Source of the DNA: Colletotrichum lupini
Taxonomy: Eukaryota > Ascomycota > Sordariomycetes > Glomerellales > Glomerellaceae
Length of the DNA stretch: 64,000 bases
Reading direction: 5' to 3'
NCBI RefSeq assembly: GCF_023278565.1
Contig: NC_064672.1
Coordinates: forward strand, 7,378,001 to 7,442,000
Part shown: positions 13,337 through 22,676 of the stretch, one piece after another
How the letters are laid out: each line of letters opens with the position of its first letter
Position numbering within the stretch: position 1 is the first letter of the stretch
The notes under the pieces: generated by a model
The model's input: only the letters and a program-made list of their open reading frames with translations
Databases searched by the model: none
Told to the model about the DNA's origin: nothing
Translations under genes and position numbers: made by a program

Positions 13337-15335
13337 TCAGGCTCTAGTTGGGACCTGGTGCTTCACTCGGACCCTCATATTGTCAACCGGCCGGGCAGTA
13401 ATTTGTCTCGTCTGCGACATGTTAGTGAGGCGTGCTCTTGGGTGATTCTCCTAAGGGACTTATCCTAATGGAGGGCTTACGTTGTAAAGCTGTGTATTGG
13501 ACCTGTATTGCCCCTTTTCGTTGATGATGGGGCGATCCTTCTCGTCCAGCGTAGCCTCCCCTAGACCGACCTTTTCAAAGACATACTTGCCCACAACACT
13601 AGCCAAAATCACCCTGGCCTCGATGTTGGCAAGCTCCTGTCCGATGCAGTTCCTAGGACCCCTTTCAAAAGGTCTCCATGCGGCGGCAGGAATCTCGTTC
13701 GCGCCAGCTTTGCCAATGCCCATCTTCTCGTCGTCATTCGTTGCCATTGACGTGTCCGTATTCCCGAGCCATCGCTCGGGTACAAAATCGTCTTTGGTGC
13801 TTCCATAGACGTCAGGGTCTCGCTGGATGAGAGTGGCACAGTTGTACAGAACCATCCCATCAACGCAGAGGCTGCTGTTGTCTGGTAACTGCAAGTGAAA
13901 GTTCGCGCCCGGGGGGCAAAGGCGCGCGGTCCCAGCTGGTGGGTACAGGCGCAGAATCTCCTTAATGACTGCCGAGGTATAGGTCATCTTCTGGGTGATC
14001 TCCTCACCCCTGGCGAGTAGAGCTTCCCGGACGACTTCGGGGCTCAAGTCCTGGCCGAAGAGGCTCTCTAGCTCAGTCCGAAGGCTCTTCATTGCCCGAG
14101 GCGTCCTTGATAACTCGTAAAAGGCCCATTGGAGAAGGATGCTGGTGGTGTCATGCCCTGCGAACATGAAAGTTTTGAGTTGATCTTTCGTCCCGTCGAT
14201 GATATCCTGTGTCAAGACCTGCGTGTCTTTCAAGCTGAGAGCCAGAATACTCCGGCTCGATGACCCCTTGTCCTGCTTCACATCGTTGAATTTGCGACGA
14301 ATGACATCCTCGAGGAAGACGTTGCAAGACTTGGCAAGTCGCCTTCGTTTCCTGCCCAGCTGTGGGTTCTCCCACCACTTCAGTATACCACTGCCCTCCC
14401 TGTATGAGGTTAAAAACTCCTTGTAACCCTTAATGAACTCTATTTGTTGATCCTCGGGAAGCTGTGCGTTAAGATCAACATCCATAGTCACGGCACCTGT
14501 TTGTCAATTCTTAGTGAGATGCTGCTCTGACTACAGAAACTTGATGAGACTTACCAATGATATCGAAAGTAAGATTAGTGCACAAAGGCTCCAGCTCAAA
14601 CTCTTCACCCGTCCTGACGAGTTCGTCGAGTTTGGCGAGGAAGGTCTGAGTCTTTTCCAAAATGACTGGCATCAGACTCATGAGGTGCTGGGGAGCGAAG
14701 CCAGGGTTGAAATGCTTTCTCATGTCTTTCCATCCGGAGCCCTGCGAGAAGAGTCCACATTAAATCATATTCTGACGGATGTTTTCGCGTCCATATTCTG
14801 TAAAAAGAGAACAAACGTGAAACATGCGAAGGAACCTCTTACTTGAGACATTACGATTGACTTCTCGCCCAGCAGCGGTGTGAGATACATCATGGTGTCG
14901 GACTTCGGTGCGCTGTAGGGCCACATCTTTGATTGTCTTGATACCTGCTCCGCGATCTCATGGCTTCGGATGACTAGTAGGGGCCGGCTGACTGGACGAA
15001 GGTCTAGAAGCATGATGGGAGGGTTACCGATCTCCTCGAGCATATCTCCCATGGTGGGATCTGCGAAACTGAGATTAGCCCACAGCACCACATACCTCCT
15101 GTCGCTAATACGGACCGAGTTGAGAGTCCTTCTCGTTGCGCTTCACGTGGTGTTCGTTTATGGCCTTGAGGTGACCCCATACTATTGAAGGCTTCAGCTG
15201 AGGAAAGTTGGCGTATTGCTTCAGCCGGCGATAGCTGAGGGCAGAGTACAGGTACAAGAGAAGCGCCGGTAGCGCCAAAAGCGCCACTGACAAAGGACTT
15301 AACATGATGAGATACCACTCTCGACTCCCAAGCAA
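13337..15335 (-). CDS. Cytochrome P450, CYP59-like (stcS/aflN-type)
   Basis: Five exons, 15,116-15,335, 14,843-15,060, 14,555-14,741, 13,481-14,496 and 13,337-13,411, give 571 aa from the first ATG (561 if translation starts at the second Met at 15,305). An N-terminal membrane anchor (SVALLALPALLLYLYSAL) implies ER attachment. The I-helix AGHDTTS is near residue 319, ExxR as EILRLYPP near 386, and the haem loop FERGPRNCIGQEL near 484. Intron 1 uses the weak donor GTCCGT but restores DSQLDPTMGDMLEE, whereas reading through meets a stop. The last exon supplies the usual tail TARPVDNMRVRV. The style resembles CYP59 enzymes (StcS, AflN), which oxidise polyketide intermediates. The substrate is unknown, and the CYP59 placement is from memory of the family. 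Confidence 0.85.
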
Positions 15336-16484
15336 AGCTCTGCCAGAAATTCAAAGCAAGTTTGGATGCAGGCCCTCAAAGGTAGCTGAAAGCTGGCAAC
15401 TGGGTGTGGTTATGGATATAAAGAGTGGTGGTTCCCATACCAGCCTGCATCGGATGTGTAGATTCCGTTTCAGCAGGAGCATGGATGACCAGTCCACCCT
15501 TTCAGTCTGGAACCCAGTGGCCGCCAGCGCGACCAGCGCTATGATGCCTCGACTTACCAGTAGCCTGTAGGAGCGCGCCGATTCGTTTGCTCGCTTGCCT
15601 CCAGGACGTACTTGGCTAGGTTAAGACACAAACATTGGGAAGAGGTGGTCCACATCCGATTTTCAGCTCCCCCATGATGCCAACTTCTTTGTTGTTCTTT
15701 CATTGGCTTGCGATTGTGAGTTCGAGGTTGTCCGCCCCAAATGGGTGAAGAATGTAGCCAATCTCATGTCTCAGTGGTTCGCGTGGATTGGCACATTGCG
15801 GGAGGGTTGTCCAGCCGAAGCCAAGAACTCCAGTCAGAACCTAGAATAGCGGGAAGATGCCGGATGGATAATTGCTCCTTCCCGGTACTTGGAGGCGTTG
15901 ATCGCGAAACTCCTCGGTTCTGGTTGGCTACATCCCTTGTATCCATGTGTTTGCGGCACGTTAGGGTGACATCACCCCGGTTCAGATGTGCAGGAGTAGC
16001 GGGGGCAGCCTACTATGATCTCCGCATTTCTCACACTCAAATAGTGCCGTTTCCCCTGGGTTTCGCTTGTAGGATCTCTTCCGAATGTCACGAATACGAG
16101 CCATCGGAAACATGAGACTTGGGCTGGTCAACATCTGAGACTTCATCTTTTCACGATGAGCGATCACTGTGCCCATTATATCTTGAAGTGTAGAGAAGAA
16201 TTAGCGTAATTAGTGTCTCTTCATGCGTAGACCTTGACCTGTCTTACAGACCAAGCTATTCTTTGTGCGCTAGACATCTGTTCTTTTGAAGTTTTGATAA
16301 CGTTCGTTTTTCTCTCGACCACAGCCGAGGCACAGTTACCTCTCGATGGACCACAAGCTTCAATTTTATTTACAAAACAGAACTTTCAATCTCAGGTGTA
16401 TCACCAAAAGAACGAAGGACTGAGACTATATCAAAGTTCTTATTCAACGCCTCTCAAGTATTCACACTTGCAACTCCAAGTCGC
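15336..16484. promoter_or_regulatory. Promoter region of the CYP59-like gene
   Basis: About 1.15 kb upstream of the P450 start, ending at the stop codon of the neighbouring SDR, which has the same orientation. The frames present are short and overlapping and I recognise no protein. It should hold the P450 promoter and the SDR 3' flank. No specific factor-binding site is claimed. Confidence 0.5.
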
Positions 16485-17663
16485 TCAGTAGCTAGACGGC
16501 ACGATTCCAAGCCTTCCACCGTCTGTCACGAGCACATTGCCGTTGGTGTAAGCGCCTGCCCTGCTAACCAAGAACAACACAGCGCCAGCCATATCTTCTA
16601 CGTCTCCCGCCCTCTCTTCAGGAATGGTAGTCTTGGGCCAACCCTCCTTGTGGGCCTCGACCGTTGCCGTTGTCATCTCACTCGGGTAGACTGTAGATTG
16701 AGATTAGTAGATGATTGAAGATCCCACCCCATGGACTCCGAGCCATAACGAGTGCCCTACGTGGCGTCGGAAGGAAGTAGACTTACATCCAGGCGCAATT
16801 ACGTTGGCGCGGATGTTGAATGGGACCAGCGTGGTGCTCCTTGATAGATGTTAGTCTCGAGGCCGGCTCTTGTAACTCTTTCAGGAATGCTTACAGTTGC
16901 TTGAACATGTGCACCACAGCTGCCTTTGACGCTCCATAAGCGAAGCCCATCGGGTTGCGGTTGTACGCGCCAATGCTGCTAGTCGCGATGACTTGGCTCC
17001 TCTGCTTGAAATTGCTGCGCTTGTTACCCTCATCGAGAAGTTCCAGGAATGCTGCGACCGTGAAAAACACGCCGGTAGCGTTCACAGCAAAGGTCTCGGT
17101 GAAGTCCTTCTGCTCCCAGCCGAAGACAAAGTCGCAGTACTGAGCAATGGTCGGGTTAGGGGGCAAGCCCTTGAGAGCCGGTCCGCCGATGCCTGAGTTG
17201 GCGATGACGACGTTGACGTATCCGTGAGCCTCCTTGATCTCTGCGACCGCTCGCTCGAGGTCGCTCTTTGAGGTGATATCACCTTGGATGGTGCGAATGT
17301 TGCCGTTTTTCTATTCACATTTAGGGCGCCAACATCAGTCGTCATACCCCTCGAACATAAGGGCCATGCATGACCGGTATGGATGATAGACTCTGCTGGG
17401 CCCAACGCTCTCGCAGAAACTTACAGCTGTCTTTGCCGCCTGTTCCAAAGCTTCTTTCCGTCGGCCGATGATGTATACAATTGCCCCGTTCGCCTCGAGG
17501 CCTTGTGCAATCATGAGACCGATGCCTAGGTTGAATCGTAAGCAAATACTGGAGGGTTGCTACTGCGGTTGATGAATGACGTACCAGTTCCCCCACCCGT
17601 GACTACGGCGATGAGGCCCTTGACGCCGAAGAGGTCGGCAGCGTTGAGGTTTGGAGAAGACAT
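16485..17663 (-). CDS. Classical short-chain dehydrogenase/reductase
   Basis: Five exons, 17,585-17,663, 17,425-17,525, 16,895-17,310, 16,787-16,839 and 16,485-16,690, give 284 aa. The cofactor loop TGGGTGIG lies at residues 22-29, split by intron 1 inside the motif. An alternative NNAG-like IANSGIG follows in exon 3, then the catalytic Ser in ATSSIGAY and YGASK near 183-187. The C-terminal part carries IRANVIAPG, a PSEM tract and LVTDGG, all typical of classical SDRs. Such enzymes interconvert alcohols and ketones with NAD(P)H. It lies between two P450 genes in the same orientation, which fits a tailoring role, but the substrate is unknown. Confidence 0.88.
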
Positions 17664-18377
17664 CTTGGAACACAAAAATTGAAAACCGTTACCCGTTAAA
17701 TTAATGTGAGTTAGCGACTGGGCATAGAGTTATTGGGTTGAGCATAGTGTTGTAAATGTCCGAATAGTGTAGCTCGGTGGTTTAAGTAATTAATGGTGTC
17801 CGGCGGGGTTCGGTGGAATGGCCCGCACGGCCTATGGCGACATACTGCACCAAGTCCGTTATCCTTCACAATGATCAGTTGCGAGTGGCTGCTGACTGCA
17901 TGCAGTCTGGTCCCCGATGTTCGGATGTTGCGCGGTCCTGATTACCTTAGTGGACAGCTACTCGCTGGGCTTACATTAGGCTTTTGTATGTCGGGAAAAC
18001 GGTAAGCTATGCTATTAGTCCTTCTACGTGCGTTTCCCGGCACACCTTATTAATTTCAAGGCATCGGACCATTCACGTAGGTTTTACAAGATATTAAGGT
18101 AAATGCACAGGCGTGGCGCCGATAAAATGAGTGGCAGTATATGCTGACAAGTCGCACAAATATCTTCAGACCACCTCTACAATGCTGATATGTATGATTC
18201 TACTTGACTTCAACACACACGGATGCCCGTAAACGATACCTCCTCCACTTACAATTTACCTTAAATCACCAAGCCTAAAGTGAATCAACATGTCCCAGCA
18301 ACATTCAATTGATTGGACACAAACAGCCTTGCCACCAACGAGATCTATTTCTTTTCAAGAATGAAGAGTGCATGGAT
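17664..18377. promoter_or_regulatory. SDR promoter region
   Basis: About 710 bp between the SDR start and the stop of the CYP504-like gene, in the same orientation. Moderately AT-rich, with no recognisable coding sequence or repeat. Confidence 0.5.
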
Positions 18378-20161
18378 CTACATGCACTCATCAGGGTTTT
18401 TCAACCAAGCGTCTAATCGTGCTCCATCTCTTGGAACGAACTTAGCCTGGAAACCTTTCGGTTTGGCAACAAACGAGAGGCCATCAAGTCCTTTGATCGG
18501 ATCGATCTCCACAGAACCCTTACCGTCTGCAGGCAAGATCTTGAATCGGGCGATCAAGTGCGAAAAGGCTGTGTACAAGGCACTGTGTGCAAGATGAGAC
18601 GCTACACACATTCTGCCCCCCATACCGAAGGCGAATTGATGCGCGTATTGATCCGGTGCATCTGGAAGCCAACGCTCAGGGGCGAATACTTCGGGTTCCT
18701 TGAATAGGTCAGGGTCTGGCTTGGCGGTCAGTCTAATATGACATTTCATCTGAGTTGTGGCAAAGTCACCTCTGTTGCAGGACCAGCTGTTCAAGAAAAC
18801 TAGAGTGTTGGCCGGAATCGTGGCGGATTCCCAGGCGGCATCAGCGTATGTCGCCTTTGGTAGCGCGAGCTTCAAGACGACAAAGTATCTCGAGATCTCC
18901 TTTGTCAGTGCATCTATGTAGTCAATCTTTTTAGAAGCATATGTGTTGGATGATTGCTGTAGAACACCAGCATCTTGGATGGCAGCATATGCTTTGTCTT
19001 GAATATCAGGGCGGTGTGCAAGTAGAAGAATAGCCCAAGCCAAGGTAGGCTGGTTCGAGTCGGCGCCCTGGAATATGTCAGGGCAAGTCCATCATGAGCT
19101 TCCGGTTTAATTGTAGGATGAACTTACTGCCATCATACTGAGGCTCACACTGATCAACTCCTCTCGCGTAAGGGTTGCCGACTCAGGGTCTTTCAGAACA
19201 GCGCCTTGAATGCAGGGCTTGTCTTTACCCCGAGCAATCTCGTCTTTTAGTCGGCTGAGGAGTACGTCGTTGTATTCCAATCTTCGACGGCCAATGTCCC
19301 CAGCGTGATTCTTCGGTGTGGACTGTAAACCTAACACACTAGCAATCGGCTCCCAGTATCGCAGCAAGGGTATGTAGTTAGTGTAGTTCTTTCTTGTGTC
19401 GCGAAGTTTTGAGATCTCGGATTCGACATAAATTATCTCGGAAAATAGAGGATCTTCCTCCAGGGACTTGACATGGGAGGCTCTTGTCCCATAGTTGAGC
19501 GTCAGGCTAAGATTGAGGGCAAAGCGCCTGACAGCCGGACGGAAGTCGAGATCCACCGAACCACCACAGCATTCTTCGTATAGGTCTTTGAGAAACTCTC
19601 GTGCCTCCAAATTCAAGATAGGCGCGTAGCTTTCTACCCGCGGACGATTCAATGCCCCAGCTGCGAGCTTGCGGCGACGTTTACAGGAGTCGTCCCATGG
19701 GCTGGTGCCGATACTTGTAACGGCTTTGTTGACCTTTCCATGGAATACATAGAAGGTTGGTCGAGAATTCATCGCATGGCGTTGTCCGAGAAATAGCTGT
19801 TTGGCAGACTCTACAGTGTTGACGACGACAGCCGTGGTATTTCCTAGCTGTATCTGGAACACGGGCCCATACTTCTTTGCCCAGACTCGGTATGTTTCTG
19901 CTGGTACTTGGTCTTGATTCTGCGTTGTATCAGTTACTTTCTCCAAGAACGATCACTCATGGTATATAAATGTTCAGTTACCTGGAAAAGGTTGCCAACC
20001 ACAGGCCACCCAAGAGGACCAGGAACATGTTTGATTTTACCTCGATGCCTCTTTATTTCATTTTGTAGTAGATAGCCGACCAGAATAAGAACAGATAGAA
20101 TTAAAGCTTGTCCTAAAAACCTCGTGAAATTTATTTGGGAGAAAGGGTTTGTTGCGGTCAT
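18378..20161 (-). CDS. Cytochrome P450, CYP504-like (phenylacetate hydroxylase type)
   Basis: Four exons, 19,982-20,161, 19,128-19,919, 18,770-19,067 and 18,378-18,715, give 535 aa. An N-terminal anchor (LILSVLILVGYLL) is followed by HVPGPLGWPVVGNLFQ. The I-helix AGADSNQPT starts at about 324, the ExxR is EISR near 380, and the haem loop is FGMGGRMCVA near 450. The last intron (18,716-18,769) is 54 nt with no stop, so it reads straight through; splicing it restores SWSCNRDPDLFKEPEVF, the family pattern. Known relatives (PhacA, PhacB) hydroxylate phenylacetate and 3-hydroxyphenylacetate. The Gly after the haem Cys is Ala here (CVA), which is unusual. The CYP504 assignment rests on EISRYFVVLKLALPKA and the haem region. 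Confidence 0.82.
18716..18769 (-). other. 54-nt in-frame intron in the CYP504-like gene
   Basis: GTGACT donor, CTGAC branch-like site and GCCAG acceptor. The length is a multiple of three and it has no stop, so ORF-based models will retain 18 foreign residues in front of the conserved DPDLF segment. Confidence 0.75.
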
Positions 20162-21511
20162 CGTGCTTGAATGTTACTATACCTAACGTATGGAATCATG
20201 CAAAATATGAGCTCTGCTTCAGATTTGAGGTGGACGATGTAAGTTATCTCAAGGGAAGCACCTGAGGACCTTCTTCTCTAGTCTACCTTACAACAAACAA
20301 AAATTAATCATCAACCCCGCCATGTCGCAATATTCAAATCCTAGAGGTCTTTCGCACCCATGCAGCGAGACTTGGTCAAGAGGATTACGATTGGCTCCGT
20401 GTGCTGCAACATGCGCCAAGAGGGGTTCAGAGTACCCGAACTCCGTGAACATTGCTTGAGCGTAGCCTCGATTGCAAATATATATGGATTTTCTAAAGAA
20501 AACAGCCAATGATGGGAGGAAGAACGTAATCACGTCAAATCTCCCATTCTCGATTACACCGGTAAAGATGACGCCATTGCCCGGCTGAATGACGGACTTT
20601 GAGGTCTTCGACAGACATCCCAATAACGCCGCGGGGACTGGCCTACGTTCAATGGCTGCTTAAAGATGTAAATGGCCGCCTTAATTCGAGCAACTCAACC
20701 AAACCTGGTCTCAAAGCTACATGCCTCTTTCAAGACTCTATTTCTATCAGAGTATTTACGTGATCCCAAAGGCGCTCAGCCTCACATCGCCAATGTTGGA
20801 ATCCTTCTAAGTAAGTCTTTCGGTCAAGGCGATGCAAATTTGAGTTCGCAAGATACTTCAACTACCTTATATTTGAATTCCCCTAGGCGTGGCTCTGTTG
20901 TTGGCTCGCACCATTCATATTTACTTTAGCTTTTTGAATCTTGAAGATGGATTAGTTTGGTAGGGCCGGCCGGAGAAACGACTCAAGTCGACAAACATAT
21001 TTGCACCACGTTGCAATGATAAGAGCGTGTATGTCCATGTCCAAAGTATCAGGGTGGCATCCGCCAGGCCAGATCGCCTGCTATTGACAAATAGAGAAAT
21101 GCACACAGAACTTATTCAGTTGACTATTAGCTAAGGTAATGATAGACATCAAGCATGATTTAGTCAGCCAGAGCTGCCTCCGTCAGCATGGTCAGCAGGT
21201 TGCAGCCACTAAATCGGACATAGGCGTCTTGAGCAAATCGTGACGTCTTATCCCCGAATTTATATCACTTTATTCCACTATAAGTCGGCGCGGGGCACGG
21301 CCTGGGCACGGATCGGACGATCAATGACGTCCGTTCCCATGGGAAGTCCAGCCAGCACCACTAGAATCAATTCAGTGAGCTGTGTATGAGTAAGTATATA
21401 AATGGGAGGTATGCTGATGGTCTAACTCAAGACCATGTAATCAGAATCAGATATTAGAAAAATCAAACTGTACTTCAAGACCCCCACCATAAAGTTGAGA
21501 CTGACTACACA
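20162..21511. promoter_or_regulatory. Divergent promoter region between the CYP504-like gene and the atypical SDR
   Basis: About 1.35 kb between two divergent starts, so it may co-regulate both genes. It contains a weak gene relic at 20,288-20,623. A possible TATA-like tataaatggg lies about 115 bp before the SDR start. I did not find a convincing CGG inverted repeat for a Zn2Cys6 factor. Confidence 0.45.
20288..20623 (-). pseudogene. Possible ankyrin-like relic
   Basis: A 111-codon minus-strand frame contains GNGVIFTGVIENGRFDVITFFL-like and HVAAHGANRNPLD segments. Their spacing resembles ankyrin repeats (GxTxLHxAxxxGxxxVVxxLL). There is no full repeat array, no domain extension on either side and no convincing splice partners. 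It could be a decayed fragment or chance. Confidence 0.2.
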
Positions 21512-22276
21512 ATGGCGCCCAAAGGACTCGCAATCATCATCGGTGCAGGGCCTACTTCCGGCGCAGGGATCGCTCGAATTCTAGCCAGCCCCCAACATGG
21601 CAACTTGGCAGTTGCGCTACTTGCCAGAAACCCCGAAAACCTCCAGAATCTTGCGACCGATCTACGCAAGTCTTCCAATGGCATACTCCACCCCTTTCCT
21701 ACAGACACTGAGCCCGAAAACCTCCGGCGGACTTTCCAACAAATCGCAGATCATGCAGACTTCAAAGATCTCAAGCTCAAGCTCGCCATATACCACGTCA
21801 AGAACTCGAGCAGGAAGCCATTCCTCGAAGAAACGCCAGAAGCTTTCAATGACAGCATGAGCACCTTCACAACCGGAGGCGTTGTATTTGCGCAAGAAGC
21901 GTTGAAGCTTATGTACGCACAGAATGGAGGGCAGACGCTTCTTTCCGATACTGAGGGTGCGAAGAAGGGCACCATCATCTTCACGGGCACTTTGGGAGCC
22001 ATGCGTACAAATCAGCAGTACGCTGCCTATGGTGCATCTCGAGCAGCCGCGAGGATGGTAGCCCAAGCTATTGCAAAGGAACACAGCAAGTTTGGTGTAC
22101 ACGTGGTTCATGCTATTGCCAATGGCGGAATTATCGATGAAGAGAACGAGAACACCAAGACCGGCAAGCGGATGCGCGCGGAAGATGTTGGAGAGTTGTA
22201 TCTTTGGTTGTCACAGCAGCCGAGCTCCCTCTGGACGCATGAGTTGGATATGAGGCCGGCACAAGAGACTTTCTAG
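21512..22276 (+). CDS. Atypical SDR-fold protein with Arg in place of the catalytic Lys
   Basis: A single exon gives 254 aa. The Rossmann motif GAGPTSGAG is at residues 11-19, with LLARNPENL at the end of the second strand. The active-site region reads IIFTGTLGAMR then Y173-G-A-S-R177, so the YxxxK Lys is Arg. The usual NNAG is replaced by IYHVKNSS. The C-terminal DVGELYLWLSQQ is normal for this SDR branch. Arg in place of Lys usually weakens classical SDR chemistry, so the protein may be a weak enzyme, a ligand binder or a partner protein; relatives with degenerate active sites exist. It is divergent from the CYP504-like gene and shares its upstream region. The ATG context and lack of introns support this start. 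Confidence 0.82.
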   Translation: MAPKGLAIIIGAGPTSGAGIARILASPQHGNLAVALLARNPENLQNLATDLRKSSNGILHPFPTDTEPENLRRTFQQIADHADFKDLKLKLAIYHVKNSSRKPFLEETPEAFNDSMSTFTTGGVVFAQEALKLMYAQNGGQTLLSDTEGAKKGTIIFTGTLGAMRTNQQYAAYGASRAAARMVAQAIAKEHSKFGVHVVHAIANGGIIDEENENTKTGKRMRAEDVGELYLWLSQQPSSLWTHELDMRPAQETF

Positions 22277-22676
22277 GATAGGAAGTCAAAAGTATTAGGA
22301 TAGCCTCTTGTTCAAGAGTAAAAGTTGTAGCCCTTCCAGACTCTGGTTGACAATGCAAGCGTATCACTTTGAAATTACTCTACTTTTGTTCCATTTCGGA
22401 CAGTCTCTAGTATTAAGCCACTCTGATAAGATCAGGTTGCGTTCCAAGTTTTCACAATTCCCAGACGCTGTCATGATCTTCCAGTAGGTATGCTGAAATG
22501 TTCACTATTAGCCCGTTAGATAATCTACAGTAGCTCGCTAGGGACCGGATCTACTCTCGAACTCCCAGCACATGTAGCATTATGAACACGTTGTTCCGTC
22601 GCCTCTCAGTATATGGTCCTACAACATTGCTTTTCTCTGACGCTAAGATGATACGTTTTTCACACATTCACTCCCT
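22277..22676. other. Convergent 3' region of the atypical SDR and the rhodopsin-domain gene
   Basis: 400 bp between two converging stop codons. No coding sequence or repeat is recognised. Confidence 0.55.

Noticed and set aside
13460..13483. P450 C-terminus ending VSPPLG by reading through
   Set aside because: GTAAGC at 13,480 is a good donor, and the next exon (13,337-13,411) supplies the expected TARPVDNMRVRV tail.
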